A stretch of 64,000 nt of DNA from Anaerolineales bacterium (GTDB lineage: Bacteria > Chloroflexota > Anaerolineae > Anaerolineales > Villigracilaceae). The stretch spans positions 1 to 64,000 of the forward strand of contig JAEURC010000002.1 in assembly GCA_016789025.1 (NCBI GenBank), given 5' to 3'. The notes below the pieces were generated by a model. The model was not told the origin of the DNA, made no database searches, and was given only the letters and a program-made list of their open reading frames with translations. A program made the translations under genes and the position numbers. Shown here piece after piece: positions 8,788 through 16,489 of the stretch (the stretch's first letter is position 1; each line of letters opens with the position of its first letter).

Positions 8788-9803
8788 TTATCTATTTAGG
8801 TCGTAGACTTTCCGCCTGAGCGATGCAACCAAGGAATCGTAAGACCGTTGAAGGAAATAGCACGCCAGCGTGATCGCTAGAGAGGCGGGCAACACTCGAA
8901 AAAGAATCCGAGTCTGTTGTCCTTGTATGGAAAAGATGTCTTCGAGCGCCTGCCAAAAAGGGCGGTGAAACAGATAGATGAAATAAGACGCGTAGGAAAC
9001 TCCGCTCACCCAATTCCACGGCGAGACGATGGACAACCTCGCGATCGTCGAAAACAGCAGGATCGTCATTGAAACGATAAACATACAAGAAGCGGCGACG
9101 TACGATAGAGAAATCGGATCGTCGTTGGAAGCCGCCCAAAACGTGATAATTCCAACGACCGCCGCCGAAAACTTCAGCCACAAATAACACGGCGACAAAA
9201 CGCTTCCCAGCCCAACCTGTCGGGCGAGCGCCGTTCCCGTCAGGAACACAAAGTAATATTTGAAAAACCGCGTGTCGAACAGTCCGAAAGCCCGGTGGAG
9301 GCCAGCGCAAGAATAAAAAGAACGGTGGCAGTGAAAACGAGGGCAACAGTTTTTGAGACAAATTTCCAAAGCAAGCCAAAAAGAACATAAAATAAAAGTA
9401 TCGCGCCCACATACCATAACGTGAGAATCGGTTTGACCATGCCAGCAAAGATAAATTGCAAGCCAGCCGCGTACGCGATCAAATCAAATCTCTCGCGCAA
9501 GGTGATACCCAACACTGAAAGGTAAAGCGCCAGCGCAACCAGATAAGGGGGATAAATCTTGACAAACCGTGATAGAAAAAAGCGCCGCAGGTCTCCCCCC
9601 GATCTGCGCAGGGACGTTTCCGTGAAATAACCAGCTATAAAAAAGAAACAACCCAACAAGAACACTTCAAAGAACGGGGAGAGAATTTGCAAATTCAAAC
9701 CAAGGTCGAGGCTGTAAAATCCGCTGTGATGAACGAGCAACAACAAAATGGCGATCGCGCGAAGGACCTCAAATTCGGGTAAACGCCGCGCAGAGACGCT
9801 CAC
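8788..9803 (-). pseudogene. Acyltransferase 3 family membrane protein, frameshifted
   Basis: Two overlapping reading frames together encode one acyltransferase 3 (OafA/WecH-like) protein of about 340 residues. The first part (9803 to about 9287) has the typical LPEFEVLRAIAILLLLVHHSG start, with the conserved R and H, and LRRFFLSRFVKIYPPYLVAL. The second part continues as GLFDTRFFKYYFVFLTGTALARQ and YASYFIYLFHRPFWQALED to the end. Advancing two instead of three bases near 9285-9293 joins them, so one base is missing there. The start is probably the GTG at 9803, which overlaps the GNAT stop (GTGA). Such enzymes move acetyl groups onto surface glycans. The break may be real or a sequencing error. 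Confidence 0.75.
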
Positions 9804-10231
9804 AACGCCTTCTCCATCACCAAGCCATCCTCGCCGTCGTTGTAATATTTTTTCCAAATATCGACGGTACGATAGCCCTCTTTTTCATACAAAGCGATCG
9901 CCCCGTGATTGGACATGCGCACGGTCAACTTCATATTCGGCGATTTGACCTGCGCCTCGCACGCCAGCAATAACGCCCGCCCGACGCCGCGTCGCTGGAA
10001 GCGGGGATGAACCGCAAGAGTGGCGACCCAAGCCGCCCCGTGGGAAGAACGCGGATCGCCCGCCACGAATCCGATCATGTTGCCGTTCTCCATCGCCTTG
10101 AGTCGGACCACATCGGGCCATGAAAGGACTGCGATCAGGTCTAGCAGAGACCACGCGTCTTTGTCGAAACAGGCGCGTTCAAGTTTGCGGAGCGAATTGA
10201 GATCGAGAATACCTGCGGGGAGGATTTCCAT
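9800..10231 (-). CDS. GNAT family N-acetyltransferase, RimI-like
   Basis: The 143-residue protein has the GNAT fold signature: VATLAVHPRFQRRGVGRALL gives the acetyl-CoA pyrophosphate-binding loop (RRGVGRA), and VRMSNHGAIALYEKEGYRTV is the usual motif B region of RimI-type enzymes, including the Asn and Tyr residues that handle acetyl transfer. RimI acetylates the N-terminal amine of ribosomal protein S18, but many relatives have other targets, so the substrate is not assigned. The stop codon overlaps the GTG start of the acyltransferase gene. A terminator for slipin lies just upstream. Confidence 0.85.
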   Translation of the reverse strand: MEILPAGILDLNSLRKLERACFDKDAWSLLDLIAVLSWPDVVRLKAMENGNMIGFVAGDPRSSHGAAWVATLAVHPRFQRRGVGRALLLACEAQVKSPNMKLTVRMSNHGAIALYEKEGYRTVDIWKKYYNDGEDGLVMEKAL

Positions 10232-10250
10232 GGAAACATTTTCTAAAAAA

Positions 10251-10292
10251 GAAAGTAGAAAGTGGAAAGAGAAAACTCCACTTTCTACTTTC
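10251..10292 (-). terminator. Terminator after slipin, made of a simple-sequence inverted repeat
   Basis: GAAAGTAGAAAGTGGA at 10251-10266 pairs perfectly over 16 bp with TCCACTTTCTACTTTC at 10277-10292. On the minus strand the hairpin is followed by TTTTTT. The unit AAAGTGGAAAG is the same kind of simple sequence that occurs inside the FAD/Fe-S oxidoreductase gene near 46810. Confidence 0.7.
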
Positions 10293-10330
10293 CACTTTCT
10301 ACATGCTAACGTGCCTGCCTATTTACCCGC

Positions 10331-11224
10331 CTACTTCTTCCCCAAAAAGTTATCCAACATGCTCGTGAACTCCATCGGGAAGATGTACTTCGTGGACGGG
10401 CTTGACCCAATGGATTTGAGCGTTTCGAAGTATTGAAGCGTCATCGTCTTCTGGTCGATAGACTTGGCGGCGTTGAAGATCTGCTCGAGGGCTTGCGCAA
10501 AACCTTCGGCGCGTAATAGCTGGGAAGTCTTTTCGCCTTCCGCCGCAAGGATGGCAGATTGCTTCTGACCTTCGGCGCGGAGGATGTTCGACTGCTTCTC
10601 GCCTTCCGCCACGTTGACCGCCGCTTCGCGCGTACCCGTTGATTCGGTCACTACCGCGCGGCGGATGCGCTCAGCCGACATCTGCCTGTTCATCGCGTCT
10701 TGCACGTCGCGCGGCGGGATGATCTCGCGGATCTCGACATTGGTCACTTTGACGCCCCAGCGTTCGGTCACTTCATCGAGACGGGTGCGGAGCATGTTGT
10801 TGATGTGTTCGCGCTCAGAAAGCACATCGTCCAACGGGATACCGCCGATGACCGCGCGGAGCGTGGTCGCCGCGATACCTGCCGCGGCAGATTCAAAGTT
10901 ACCGACTTGCAACACCGATTCGGCGGGGTCTAGCACTTTGTAGTACCACAAGAAGTCAATCGAGATCGGGGCGTTATCTTTGGTGATCGAGGTCTGATGC
11001 GGCACCTCGCGCACCTGTTCGCGCAAATCCACTTTGACCGCGCGGTCAATAACGGGGATCAACAACACGATGCCCGGTCCTTTGGGTCCGACACTGCGAC
11101 CCAGGCGGAAGACAACGAGTCGTTGATACTCGGGAACGATTCGGATGGCATTGGCGAGAAAGACCAAGCCAATGACAAGAATCGCCCCAACTAAACATAC
11201 GGCGCTGCTGGTAACTAATTCCAT
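10331..11224 (-). CDS. Slipin (stomatin/SPFH membrane protein)
   Basis: The 297-residue product has one N-terminal membrane segment (about residues 8-27) and then an SPFH/Band 7 domain (IRIVPEYQRLVVFRLGRSVGPKGPGIVLLIPVIDRAVKVDLREQV). A helical region with repeated AEGEKQSxILRAEG units follows (residues about 205-250), which drives oligomerisation. It is a bacterial stomatin homologue (slipin) that forms membrane microdomain rings. Its partner NfeD lies upstream in the same direction, the conserved pairing of this family. An RBS (AAGGAG) precedes the ATG. Confidence 0.93.
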   Translation of the reverse strand: MELVTSSAVCLVGAILVIGLVFLANAIRIVPEYQRLVVFRLGRSVGPKGPGIVLLIPVIDRAVKVDLREQVREVPHQTSITKDNAPISIDFLWYYKVLDPAESVLQVGNFESAAAGIAATTLRAVIGGIPLDDVLSEREHINNMLRTRLDEVTERWGVKVTNVEIREIIPPRDVQDAMNRQMSAERIRRAVVTESTGTREAAVNVAEGEKQSNILRAEGQKQSAILAAEGEKTSQLLRAEGFAQALEQIFNAAKSIDQKTMTLQYFETLKSIGSSPSTKYIFPMEFTSMLDNFLGKK

Positions 11225-11286
11225 GATAGTTTCTCCTTTTTGATAATTGTTCTTGCTAGACCTCTTGCATTCACTAGCTTTGCTTA

Positions 11287-11346
11287 GCCACAGAGACCAC
11301 CGAGAACTCTGAGAAAAACTCTTATTTTCTCTGCGCGCTCTGTGGC
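11287..11346. repeat. Inverted simple-sequence repeat between NfeD and slipin
   Basis: GCCACAGAG at 11287-11295 faces CTCTGTGGC at 11338-11346, with CTGAGAAAAACTCT in between. It resembles the repeat at 28642-28698. It lies between two genes of one operon, so it may act as an mRNA processing or attenuation hairpin rather than a full terminator. Confidence 0.5.
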
Positions 11347-11367
11347 AAAGGCTTCTTCACAAGAGGG

Positions 11368-11961
11368 TTATTCCTGCTTTTCGACGACAACGACAAAACC
11401 ATCCCGGCGAACCACGCGCACTTTGCTCCCCGCTTGAATCTGCTTCTCGCTCCGAGCCGACCATAATTCTTTGCCGACTTGCACGCTTCCCTCTTCATGG
11501 ATGTCTGTCCGCGCTTCGCCTTCCAAGCCGATCAACACGCCCAAGTCATGCGTAGGCGCGGCGAAGGCGGCTTCCATGGATTTGCGCGTGGCGATCCACA
11601 AAAATCCCGCAGTCAACGCCGAAGCGATCGCCGCCAAAAGCGGATTTACTGCCGGCAAACCGCCCTCCCGCGCGAACATGAACACCGAACCGACGATCAG
11701 CAACAGGATCGAAAGCGCGAGCGCCCATTCGCGTTTCGATTTTTGGAGCGCATACACGAACGGCACAACTCCCAAACCGATGACGATGAGCGCCCAAAAA
11801 TTGATGGACAGATTGTAGATCGCATATCCCGCCAGCGCGAAGCAAAAGAACGCGCCGATCTCGAAGAACCCCGTGCCCGGCGTGGCGATCGCCATGAGGG
11901 CGAGAAATACTGCGCCTAGCAAAAAGAGATAGGCAACATCGGGATCAAGTAGAAATTCCAT
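11368..11961 (-). CDS. NfeD-like membrane protein
   Basis: The 197-residue protein has four predicted membrane segments in the first 125 residues (YLFLLGAVFLALMAI, FFEIGAFFCFALAGYAIY, FWALIVIGLGVVPFVYAL, ALALSILLLIVGSVFMF), and a C-terminal OB-fold typical of NfeD (LIGLEGEARTDIHEEGSVQVGKELWSARS, then SKVRVVRRDGFVVVVEK). NfeD proteins act with slipin/stomatin partners in membrane microdomains. The N-terminal ClpP-like protease domain of long NfeD proteins is absent, so this is the short form. A TATAAT box at 11976-11981 and the RBS GGAG precede the ATG. Confidence 0.9.
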   Translation of the reverse strand: MEFLLDPDVAYLFLLGAVFLALMAIATPGTGFFEIGAFFCFALAGYAIYNLSINFWALIVIGLGVVPFVYALQKSKREWALALSILLLIVGSVFMFAREGGLPAVNPLLAAIASALTAGFLWIATRKSMEAAFAAPTHDLGVLIGLEGEARTDIHEEGSVQVGKELWSARSEKQIQAGSKVRVVRRDGFVVVVEKQE

Positions 11962-12043
11962 GGCTTCTCCGTTTCATTATACAACAAGACAGTAGTTTCA
12001 ATTCAAGTGAGTGACCAACTTAGATGATATTAATTACCTTGCG

Positions 12044-12129
12044 TGTCATTCTGAGCCGCGCTCTTGTTCTTTGCGGCGAAGAATCTCTACGACAATCTCA
12101 GAGACCCTTCGCTAACGCTCAGGGTGACA
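12044..12129. repeat. Dispersed imperfect palindrome, copy 2
   Basis: The element runs from TGTCATTCTGAGC to GCTCAGGGTGACA, with GAAGAATCTC and GAGACCCTTCGC in the arms. It fills most of the 295-base space between NfeD and WecC. Its right half, extended to GACATGCCTT, matches copy 1 in inverse orientation almost base for base. The rest of this space holds the WecC promoter region (TATAAT at 12221-12226). Confidence 0.75.
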
Positions 12130-12256
12130 TGCCTTGGTGTATTTAATGTTGGACACTCCTCAATTCAATCTACGAAGGATGGATCGTAAAAGTTGCGCAA
12201 AGTCGAATCGGTCAAGGCTTTATAATACAGCGGAAACTTTACCCCAAGGAGTTCAA

Positions 12257-13609
12257 GTGAAGGTCAACAAACTTTGCATTCTCGGTCTCGGCTATATTGG
12301 CTTGCCCTATGCCGCCACATTTGCCGCGCGCGGCATCGAAGTCCACGGCGTGGACGTGAACCCGCGCGTGATCGAATCGTTGCAAGCGGGCAAAATCCAC
12401 ATCCACGAGCCGGGATTGCAAGACGTTCTCGATGAGGCGTTGCGAGCGGGCAAGTTAACGGTATCCAGCCAGCCCGTCGAAGCCGACGCGTTCATCATCG
12501 CGGTGCCGACTCCGTTTCAACATGACAAATTCGGCGAGCACAACGGAATCCGATTCAAACTCGCAGACATGCGCGCGGTGACGTCGGCAACTGAGGCGAT
12601 CGTCCCGATGTTGCGGAAGGGCAACCTCGTCATCCTCGAATCGACATCGCCGCCTCGTACGACGGTCGAACTGGTCGCGCCGATTTTAGCCCGCTCCAAC
12701 CTTCAAGCGGGGACCGACTTCCACCTGTGTTATTCGCCAGAGCGAATGCTGCCCGGGAATCTCCTGCACGAACTTGTGAACAACGCGCGCATCATCGGAG
12801 GGATCACGCCCGAGTCGACGCGAGCCGCGCGCGATTTATATGCCACGTTCGTCAAAGGCGAAATTCACGAAACGGACGCGACGACCGCCGAGATGGTGAA
12901 GATCATGGAGAACACGACGCGCGACGTGAACATCGCCATCGCCAACGAGTTCGCGCGGCTCGCCGAAAAATTCGGCGTGGACGTGTGGGAAGCGATTCGA
13001 CTCGCCAACCTGCACCCCCGCATCAACATCCTCAACCCGGGACCCGGCGTCGGCGGTCACTGCATCAGCGTTGACCCGTGGTTCCTCGTCGAAGCCGCGC
13101 CTGAGTTGACCAAAATGATCTACCATGCGCGGCAGGTCAACGACGCGCAACCACATTTTGTTGTGGAAAAAGTGAAACAAGCGCTTGCTCAAGCCGCCGT
13201 CCCCGGCGGCGAGGATAGCGCCCTTCAAAACAAAAAAATCGCCGCGCTCGGACTCGCCTACAAACCCGACGTGGACGATCTGCGCGAAAGCCCAGCCGCC
13301 GACGTGATTCGCCTGCTCCAAAAAGAAGGAGCCACCGTCCGCGCCTGGGAGCCTTTTGCCCCGAATGCAAAACTCGAAGGCGTAGACATGGCATCCGATC
13401 TTGATTCCGCCGTCAAAGACGCGGATGCGATCTTGTTGCTCGTCAGTCACTCTCAATTCCGAAACCTGAACCCGGTCAACATTGCATCGAACACCTCCGC
13501 CCGCGTGATCGTTGACACGGTCAACGCCTGGAACGCGGATACTTGGAAAACCGCAGGTTTTAACTTCCACCGCCTCGGCGACGCCAAGTCTCCAGTCTCT
13601 AATCTCTAA
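12257..13609 (+). CDS. wecC: UDP-N-acetyl-D-mannosamine dehydrogenase
   Basis: WecC oxidises UDP-ManNAc twice with NAD+ to UDP-ManNAcA, a precursor of surface polysaccharides. The N-terminal Rossmann motif is ILGLGYIGLP, the central block STSPPRTTVELVAPIL is typical, and the catalytic Cys lies in GPGVGGHCISVDPWFL. The C-terminal UDP-binding domain starts at IAALGLAYKPDVDDLRESPA. The GTG at 12257 is chosen because AGGAG ends five nt upstream and the protein then starts MKVNKLCILGLG; longer frames upstream run into the repeat region. The last residues (KSPVSNL) are encoded by a simple-sequence repeat that also supplies the stop codon. WecB follows 33 nt downstream. Confidence 0.93.
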   Translation: MKVNKLCILGLGYIGLPYAATFAARGIEVHGVDVNPRVIESLQAGKIHIHEPGLQDVLDEALRAGKLTVSSQPVEADAFIIAVPTPFQHDKFGEHNGIRFKLADMRAVTSATEAIVPMLRKGNLVILESTSPPRTTVELVAPILARSNLQAGTDFHLCYSPERMLPGNLLHELVNNARIIGGITPESTRAARDLYATFVKGEIHETDATTAEMVKIMENTTRDVNIAIANEFARLAEKFGVDVWEAIRLANLHPRINILNPGPGVGGHCISVDPWFLVEAAPELTKMIYHARQVNDAQPHFVVEKVKQALAQAAVPGGEDSALQNKKIAALGLAYKPDVDDLRESPAADVIRLLQKEGATVRAWEPFAPNAKLEGVDMASDLDSAVKDADAILLLVSHSQFRNLNPVNIASNTSARVIVDTVNAWNADTWKTAGFNFHRLGDAKSPVSNL

Positions 13610-13634
13610 TTACCACTTACCAATTACGATTTAC
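13588..13634 (+). repeat. Simple-sequence tract, copy A (CTCCAGTCTCTAATCTC type)
   Basis: A pyrimidine-rich tract containing TCTCCAGTCTCTAATCTCTA and the unit TTACCAATTAC covers the last codons of wecC and its stop. The same tract occurs in reverse orientation inside wecB (near 14225-14308) and in direct orientation inside the cyclase gene (30671-30735). Confidence 0.75.
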
Positions 13635-13642
13635 TCCCCCCC

Positions 13643-14800
13643 ATGAAAATCCTTTCCGTTTTCGGCACCCGCCCCGAAGCCATCAAAATGGCGCCCATCG
13701 TCCGCTTGCTCAAACAAACAGAGGGGATCGAAGCGCGTGTATGCGTCACCGCCCAGCACCGGCAAATGCTCGATCAAGCGTTGGAATTGTTCAGCATCAA
13801 GCCCGATTACGATCTCGACCTGATGCGCGAGGGACAAACTCTAGCCCAACTCAGCGCAGGGATTTTCACTCACCTCGACCTTGTACTCGAAGAATTCAAA
13901 CCAGATTGGATTCTCGCGGTCGGCGACACAACGACCGTGCTAAACACATCCCTGCTCGCGTTCTATCGCAAGATCAAATTCGGTCACGTGGAGGCGGGAC
14001 TGCGAACTCACAACAAATGGCATCCGTTCCCGGAGGAGATCAACCGCCGCATCGCCACCGTCACAGCGGATGTGCACTTCGCGCCGACAGAATGGTCGAA
14101 GAAGAACTTATTGCATGAAGGTATTGATCCCGAAAAGATTTTCGTCACGGGCAACTCGGTCATTGATGCGTTGAAGTTTGTGGCAGAGCAAGAGGAGCCG
14201 AGAGAGATAACAGAACTACGAGAACGATTAGAGATTAGAGAATTAGAGAATTCGAGATTAGAGACTGGGAGACTGGAGACTACGAGACCAACGACTAAGC
14301 GACTAATTCTCGTCACCGCTCACCGACGCGAAAATTTTGGCGAACCGATGGAAAATATTTGCAACGCGATCAAGCAACTTGCCGGGCGCGAGGATGTGGA
14401 AATTGTTTACCCTGTTCATCTCAACCCGAACGTGCAGGAGCCTGTCAACCGAATCTTGAAAGGTGTCAAACGAATCACATTACTGCCGCCGCTGGATTAT
14501 CTTCCGCTCGCGCATTTGATGAAGCACGCCTCGTTGATCCTCACCGACTCGGGCGGCATTCAAGAAGAAGCGCCGACGTTCGGAATCCCTGTGCTGGTGA
14601 TGCGCGAAACAACCGAACGCCCGGAGGGAGTCGAGGCGGGGACGCTCAAGCTGGTGGGAACTGAAACAGGCAGAATTACGAAAGAAGCGAACCGCCTGCT
14701 CGACGACGCGTCCGCGCACGCGCAGATGGCGAAGGCGGCGAATCCGTATGGCGACGGTCACGCGGCGGAACGGATCGTTGAAGCGTTGTTGAAGGCGTAA
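13643..14800 (+). CDS. wecB: UDP-N-acetylglucosamine 2-epimerase (non-hydrolysing)
   Basis: WecB interconverts UDP-GlcNAc and UDP-ManNAc, the substrate of the neighbouring WecC. The protein starts MKILSVFGTRPEAIKMAP, with the typical nucleotide-sugar loop. It has the conserved HVEAGLRTHNKWHPFPEEINRR block, VTGNSVIDAL, VTAHRRENFGEP and LTDSGGIQEEAPTFGIPVLVMRETTERPEGVEAGT. All active-site blocks are intact. Residues about 195-222 are an extra Arg/Glu/Leu/Thr-rich insertion (ELRERLEIRELENSRLETGR) encoded by a simple-sequence repeat that is intergenic or in another gene elsewhere in the window. It lies between the two Rossmann lobes, where a loop insertion could be tolerated. Confidence 0.94.
   Translation: MKILSVFGTRPEAIKMAPIVRLLKQTEGIEARVCVTAQHRQMLDQALELFSIKPDYDLDLMREGQTLAQLSAGIFTHLDLVLEEFKPDWILAVGDTTTVLNTSLLAFYRKIKFGHVEAGLRTHNKWHPFPEEINRRIATVTADVHFAPTEWSKKNLLHEGIDPEKIFVTGNSVIDALKFVAEQEEPREITELRERLEIRELENSRLETGRLETTRPTTKRLILVTAHRRENFGEPMENICNAIKQLAGREDVEIVYPVHLNPNVQEPVNRILKGVKRITLLPPLDYLPLAHLMKHASLILTDSGGIQEEAPTFGIPVLVMRETTERPEGVEAGTLKLVGTETGRITKEANRLLDDASAHAQMAKAANPYGDGHAAERIVEALLKA
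14225..14308 (-). repeat. Simple-sequence tract, copy B, in frame inside wecB
   Basis: The plus strand reads as a run of short units such as GATTAGAGA, AATTAGAGA and GAGACTGGGAGACTGGAGAC. Its reverse complement gives the CTCCAGTCTC..TCTCTAAT pattern of copies A and C. It keeps the wecB reading frame open and adds about 28 residues. Confidence 0.75.
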
Positions 14801-14806
14801 TATAAT
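14778..14806 (+). promoter_or_regulatory. Promoter of the Ig-like lipoprotein gene, probably leaderless
   Basis: TTGAAG at 14778-14783 and TATAAT at 14801-14806 are separated by 17 bp, an ideal sigma-70-type promoter. It lies at the very end of wecB. The ATG of the lipoprotein gene follows after only six bases, with no ribosome binding site. Confidence 0.7.
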
Positions 14807-14812
14807 GCCATC

Positions 14813-15745
14813 ATGAGAGCGACTGGCAGGTTTGCCGTTTGGGTTACGATTCTGACGTGGGCGCTAGCCTCATGCAATGCCCAGACCCCGCCTCACGGAA
14901 ATTATTTCAGCGAGACCGGGCATTTCGTAGAGGGAGAATTTCTGCGTTTTTATAACAACGCGGCAAACCCCGCATTGTTATATGGTTTTCCCATCACAAG
15001 CCGCTTCACCTCCCGCGACGGGAAGACGGTGCAATACTTCCAGCGCGCCCGCTTTGAACTCGTCACCGATACTCTGGGGAATGAAAACGTTCGGCTGACG
15101 CCCATCGGCGCGGCGCTCCACCAACCCATCCCACAACTTGAACCTCAAAACCCGTCGGCATGCGAAATGATCGCCGGGTTTCAAGTGTGTTATGACTTCC
15201 TCACGTTTTACAAAGACAACGGCGGCGCGGAGCAGTTCGGAAACCCGGTCTCGAACGCCGAAGAACAATCCGCAATTTATATTCAATATTTTGAGAACGC
15301 CCGTTTCGAATGGCGCGCGCAGGGAACACAAACCCGCGTGGAAATTTCTCAACTTGGTCAAAGTTATTTTGACCGTCTCGGCGAAGATCGTTCGTATCTC
15401 ATCCCACCTCAACCTATCGATGCTTCAATTGCCCCGGTCATCTCGCTCGACGCGCGCGCCTTCGTGGCGCGCTCCATCACGCGCGCAAACGACGAACAAA
15501 CGGTCTCTGTTTTTGTGCAAGACCAAAATGCTCGCGGCGTGCCCGGAGCAAATGTAAATTTTTCAGCGCAACTCCCCGATGGCAACGCGCAAACATTCTC
15601 AACGCTCACAGACTCGAACGGCGTGGCGCGAATTTCATTCGGTTTTACAAATCAACAACCGGGCGAACTTGTTGTCATTCATATCCGCGTGGAGGCTGGG
15701 GGGAAAACACAGCAAACAATCGTCTCGTTCCGAATTTGGTATTAA
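14813..15745 (+). CDS. Lipoprotein with C-terminal Ig-like (Big_1) domain
   Basis: The 310-residue protein begins with a lipoprotein signal (lipobox ALASC, Cys21). Residues about 30-190 contain two related blocks (YFSETGHFVEGEFLRFYNN...YFQRARFEL and YDFLTFYKDNGGAEQFGNPVS...YFENARFEW), a duplicated module common in surface proteins of this type of genome and of unknown function. The end (residues about 220-310) is an Ig-like fold of the invasin/Big_1 type, recognisable by QDQNARGVPGANVNFS and TDSNGVARISFGFTN. It is probably an extracellular anchor or adhesin; no catalytic residues are visible. It follows wecCB but has its own promoter. Confidence 0.8.
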   Translation: MRATGRFAVWVTILTWALASCNAQTPPHGNYFSETGHFVEGEFLRFYNNAANPALLYGFPITSRFTSRDGKTVQYFQRARFELVTDTLGNENVRLTPIGAALHQPIPQLEPQNPSACEMIAGFQVCYDFLTFYKDNGGAEQFGNPVSNAEEQSAIYIQYFENARFEWRAQGTQTRVEISQLGQSYFDRLGEDRSYLIPPQPIDASIAPVISLDARAFVARSITRANDEQTVSVFVQDQNARGVPGANVNFSAQLPDGNAQTFSTLTDSNGVARISFGFTNQQPGELVVIHIRVEAGGKTQQTIVSFRIWY

Positions 15746-16437
15746 AGTTCCCCAAGCGCAAACACGGGCCCATCTTTACAAGCCATCTTCCAACCAGACT
15801 TGGTGACGACGGCGCACACACCGCACTCCGCGACTCCGCCACACGGAATCGGCGTCTGGATGAAAATCTGCGCTTCTTTCAACAGGGATAACTGATTCAG
15901 TCCCCTCAGCCTTTCCACCCACCCCGTCAGATCCTCGCGCGTCACATCGAACGCCGCATACTCAGCCCACACGATCACTTCACCCAAAGCAGACAATGGC
16001 TGGACTTCCACATCATCTGATAAATTCTCTAACTGCGAATCGCAGACAAACACAACTGCCACGCCTTGACTCAGCGCGGGGCGAATCAATCCGCGCAAGC
16101 GCGAGGGCGAAACACCGAGAGCAATCAAAGCAACTTTTCTAGCGGAAGCGGGCAATTTGAATCCATTGCCCAACGGACCGCGCAAATAAATTTCTGTGCC
16201 GGGCGCCCAATGGTCAGGGATGGGTGAGGCGATAAAATGTCGCCACGGCGCCACGGCGACGCTATCAGGCGCCGAATCCATACAATAGAGCGGAACAGGC
16301 AGAGGCGCGTTTGAATCGTCGCCGGCGAGCAGATATTGGCCGGGCGCTGGAATCAAGTCCACGGGGCAAGAGATCCGCGCGGCGCGTCCTCCATCCAGCA
16401 AAATCAGTTCAGCCACTTGTCCTTTGCCTGTATGCAT
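15742..16437 (-). CDS. PyrK-like FAD/Fe-S electron-transfer protein
   Basis: The 231-residue protein resembles the electron-transfer subunit of type 1B dihydroorotate dehydrogenase. It has a ferredoxin-reductase-like FAD/NAD region and, at its C-terminus, a [2Fe-2S] cysteine cluster (PCGGVAECGVCAVV...MACKDGPVF), whose ending CKDGPVF is the PyrK hallmark. It would carry electrons between NAD(H), FAD, the cluster and a partner enzyme. No pyrD gene is next to it, so the partner is unknown and the FAD-binding motifs (RxYS/T) are weak. The annotation is family level. Convergent with the lipoprotein gene (4-base overlap of ends) and divergent from the SPFH gene. Confidence 0.75.
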   Translation of the reverse strand: MHTGKGQVAELILLDGGRAARISCPVDLIPAPGQYLLAGDDSNAPLPVPLYCMDSAPDSVAVAPWRHFIASPIPDHWAPGTEIYLRGPLGNGFKLPASARKVALIALGVSPSRLRGLIRPALSQGVAVVFVCDSQLENLSDDVEVQPLSALGEVIVWAEYAAFDVTREDLTGWVERLRGLNQLSLLKEAQIFIQTPIPCGGVAECGVCAVVTKSGWKMACKDGPVFALGEL

Positions 16438-16443
16438 ATCGCC

Positions 16444-16449
16444 ATCGTA
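16444..16449 (-). promoter_or_regulatory. -10 box of a probable leaderless promoter (PyrK-like gene)
   Basis: The minus strand reads TACGAT, six bases, then the ATG of the PyrK-like gene. No ribosome binding site is present. It lies beside, and divergent from, the SPFH promoter. Confidence 0.45.
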
Positions 16450-16458
16450 TCATGGCGG

Positions 16459-16464
16459 TATAAT
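16459..16464 (+). promoter_or_regulatory. -10 box of the SPFH gene
   Basis: TATAAT stands 25 nt before the ATG of the SPFH gene. Here a leader with a clear GGAGG ribosome binding site is present, in contrast to the leaderless starts nearby. Confidence 0.6.
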
Positions 16465-16489
16465 TATTTCAAATTGAATCGGAGGAACC

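Noticed and set aside
12134..12256. An extended N-terminus of WecC starting at 12134
   Set aside because: The extra residues come from the end of a dispersed repeat and the promoter region. The GTG at 12257 has a well-placed AGGAG and starts the conserved Rossmann fold.
12836..13570. A 244-residue frame opposite wecC
   Set aside because: Antisense to conserved wecC codons, with no recognisable domain or RBS.
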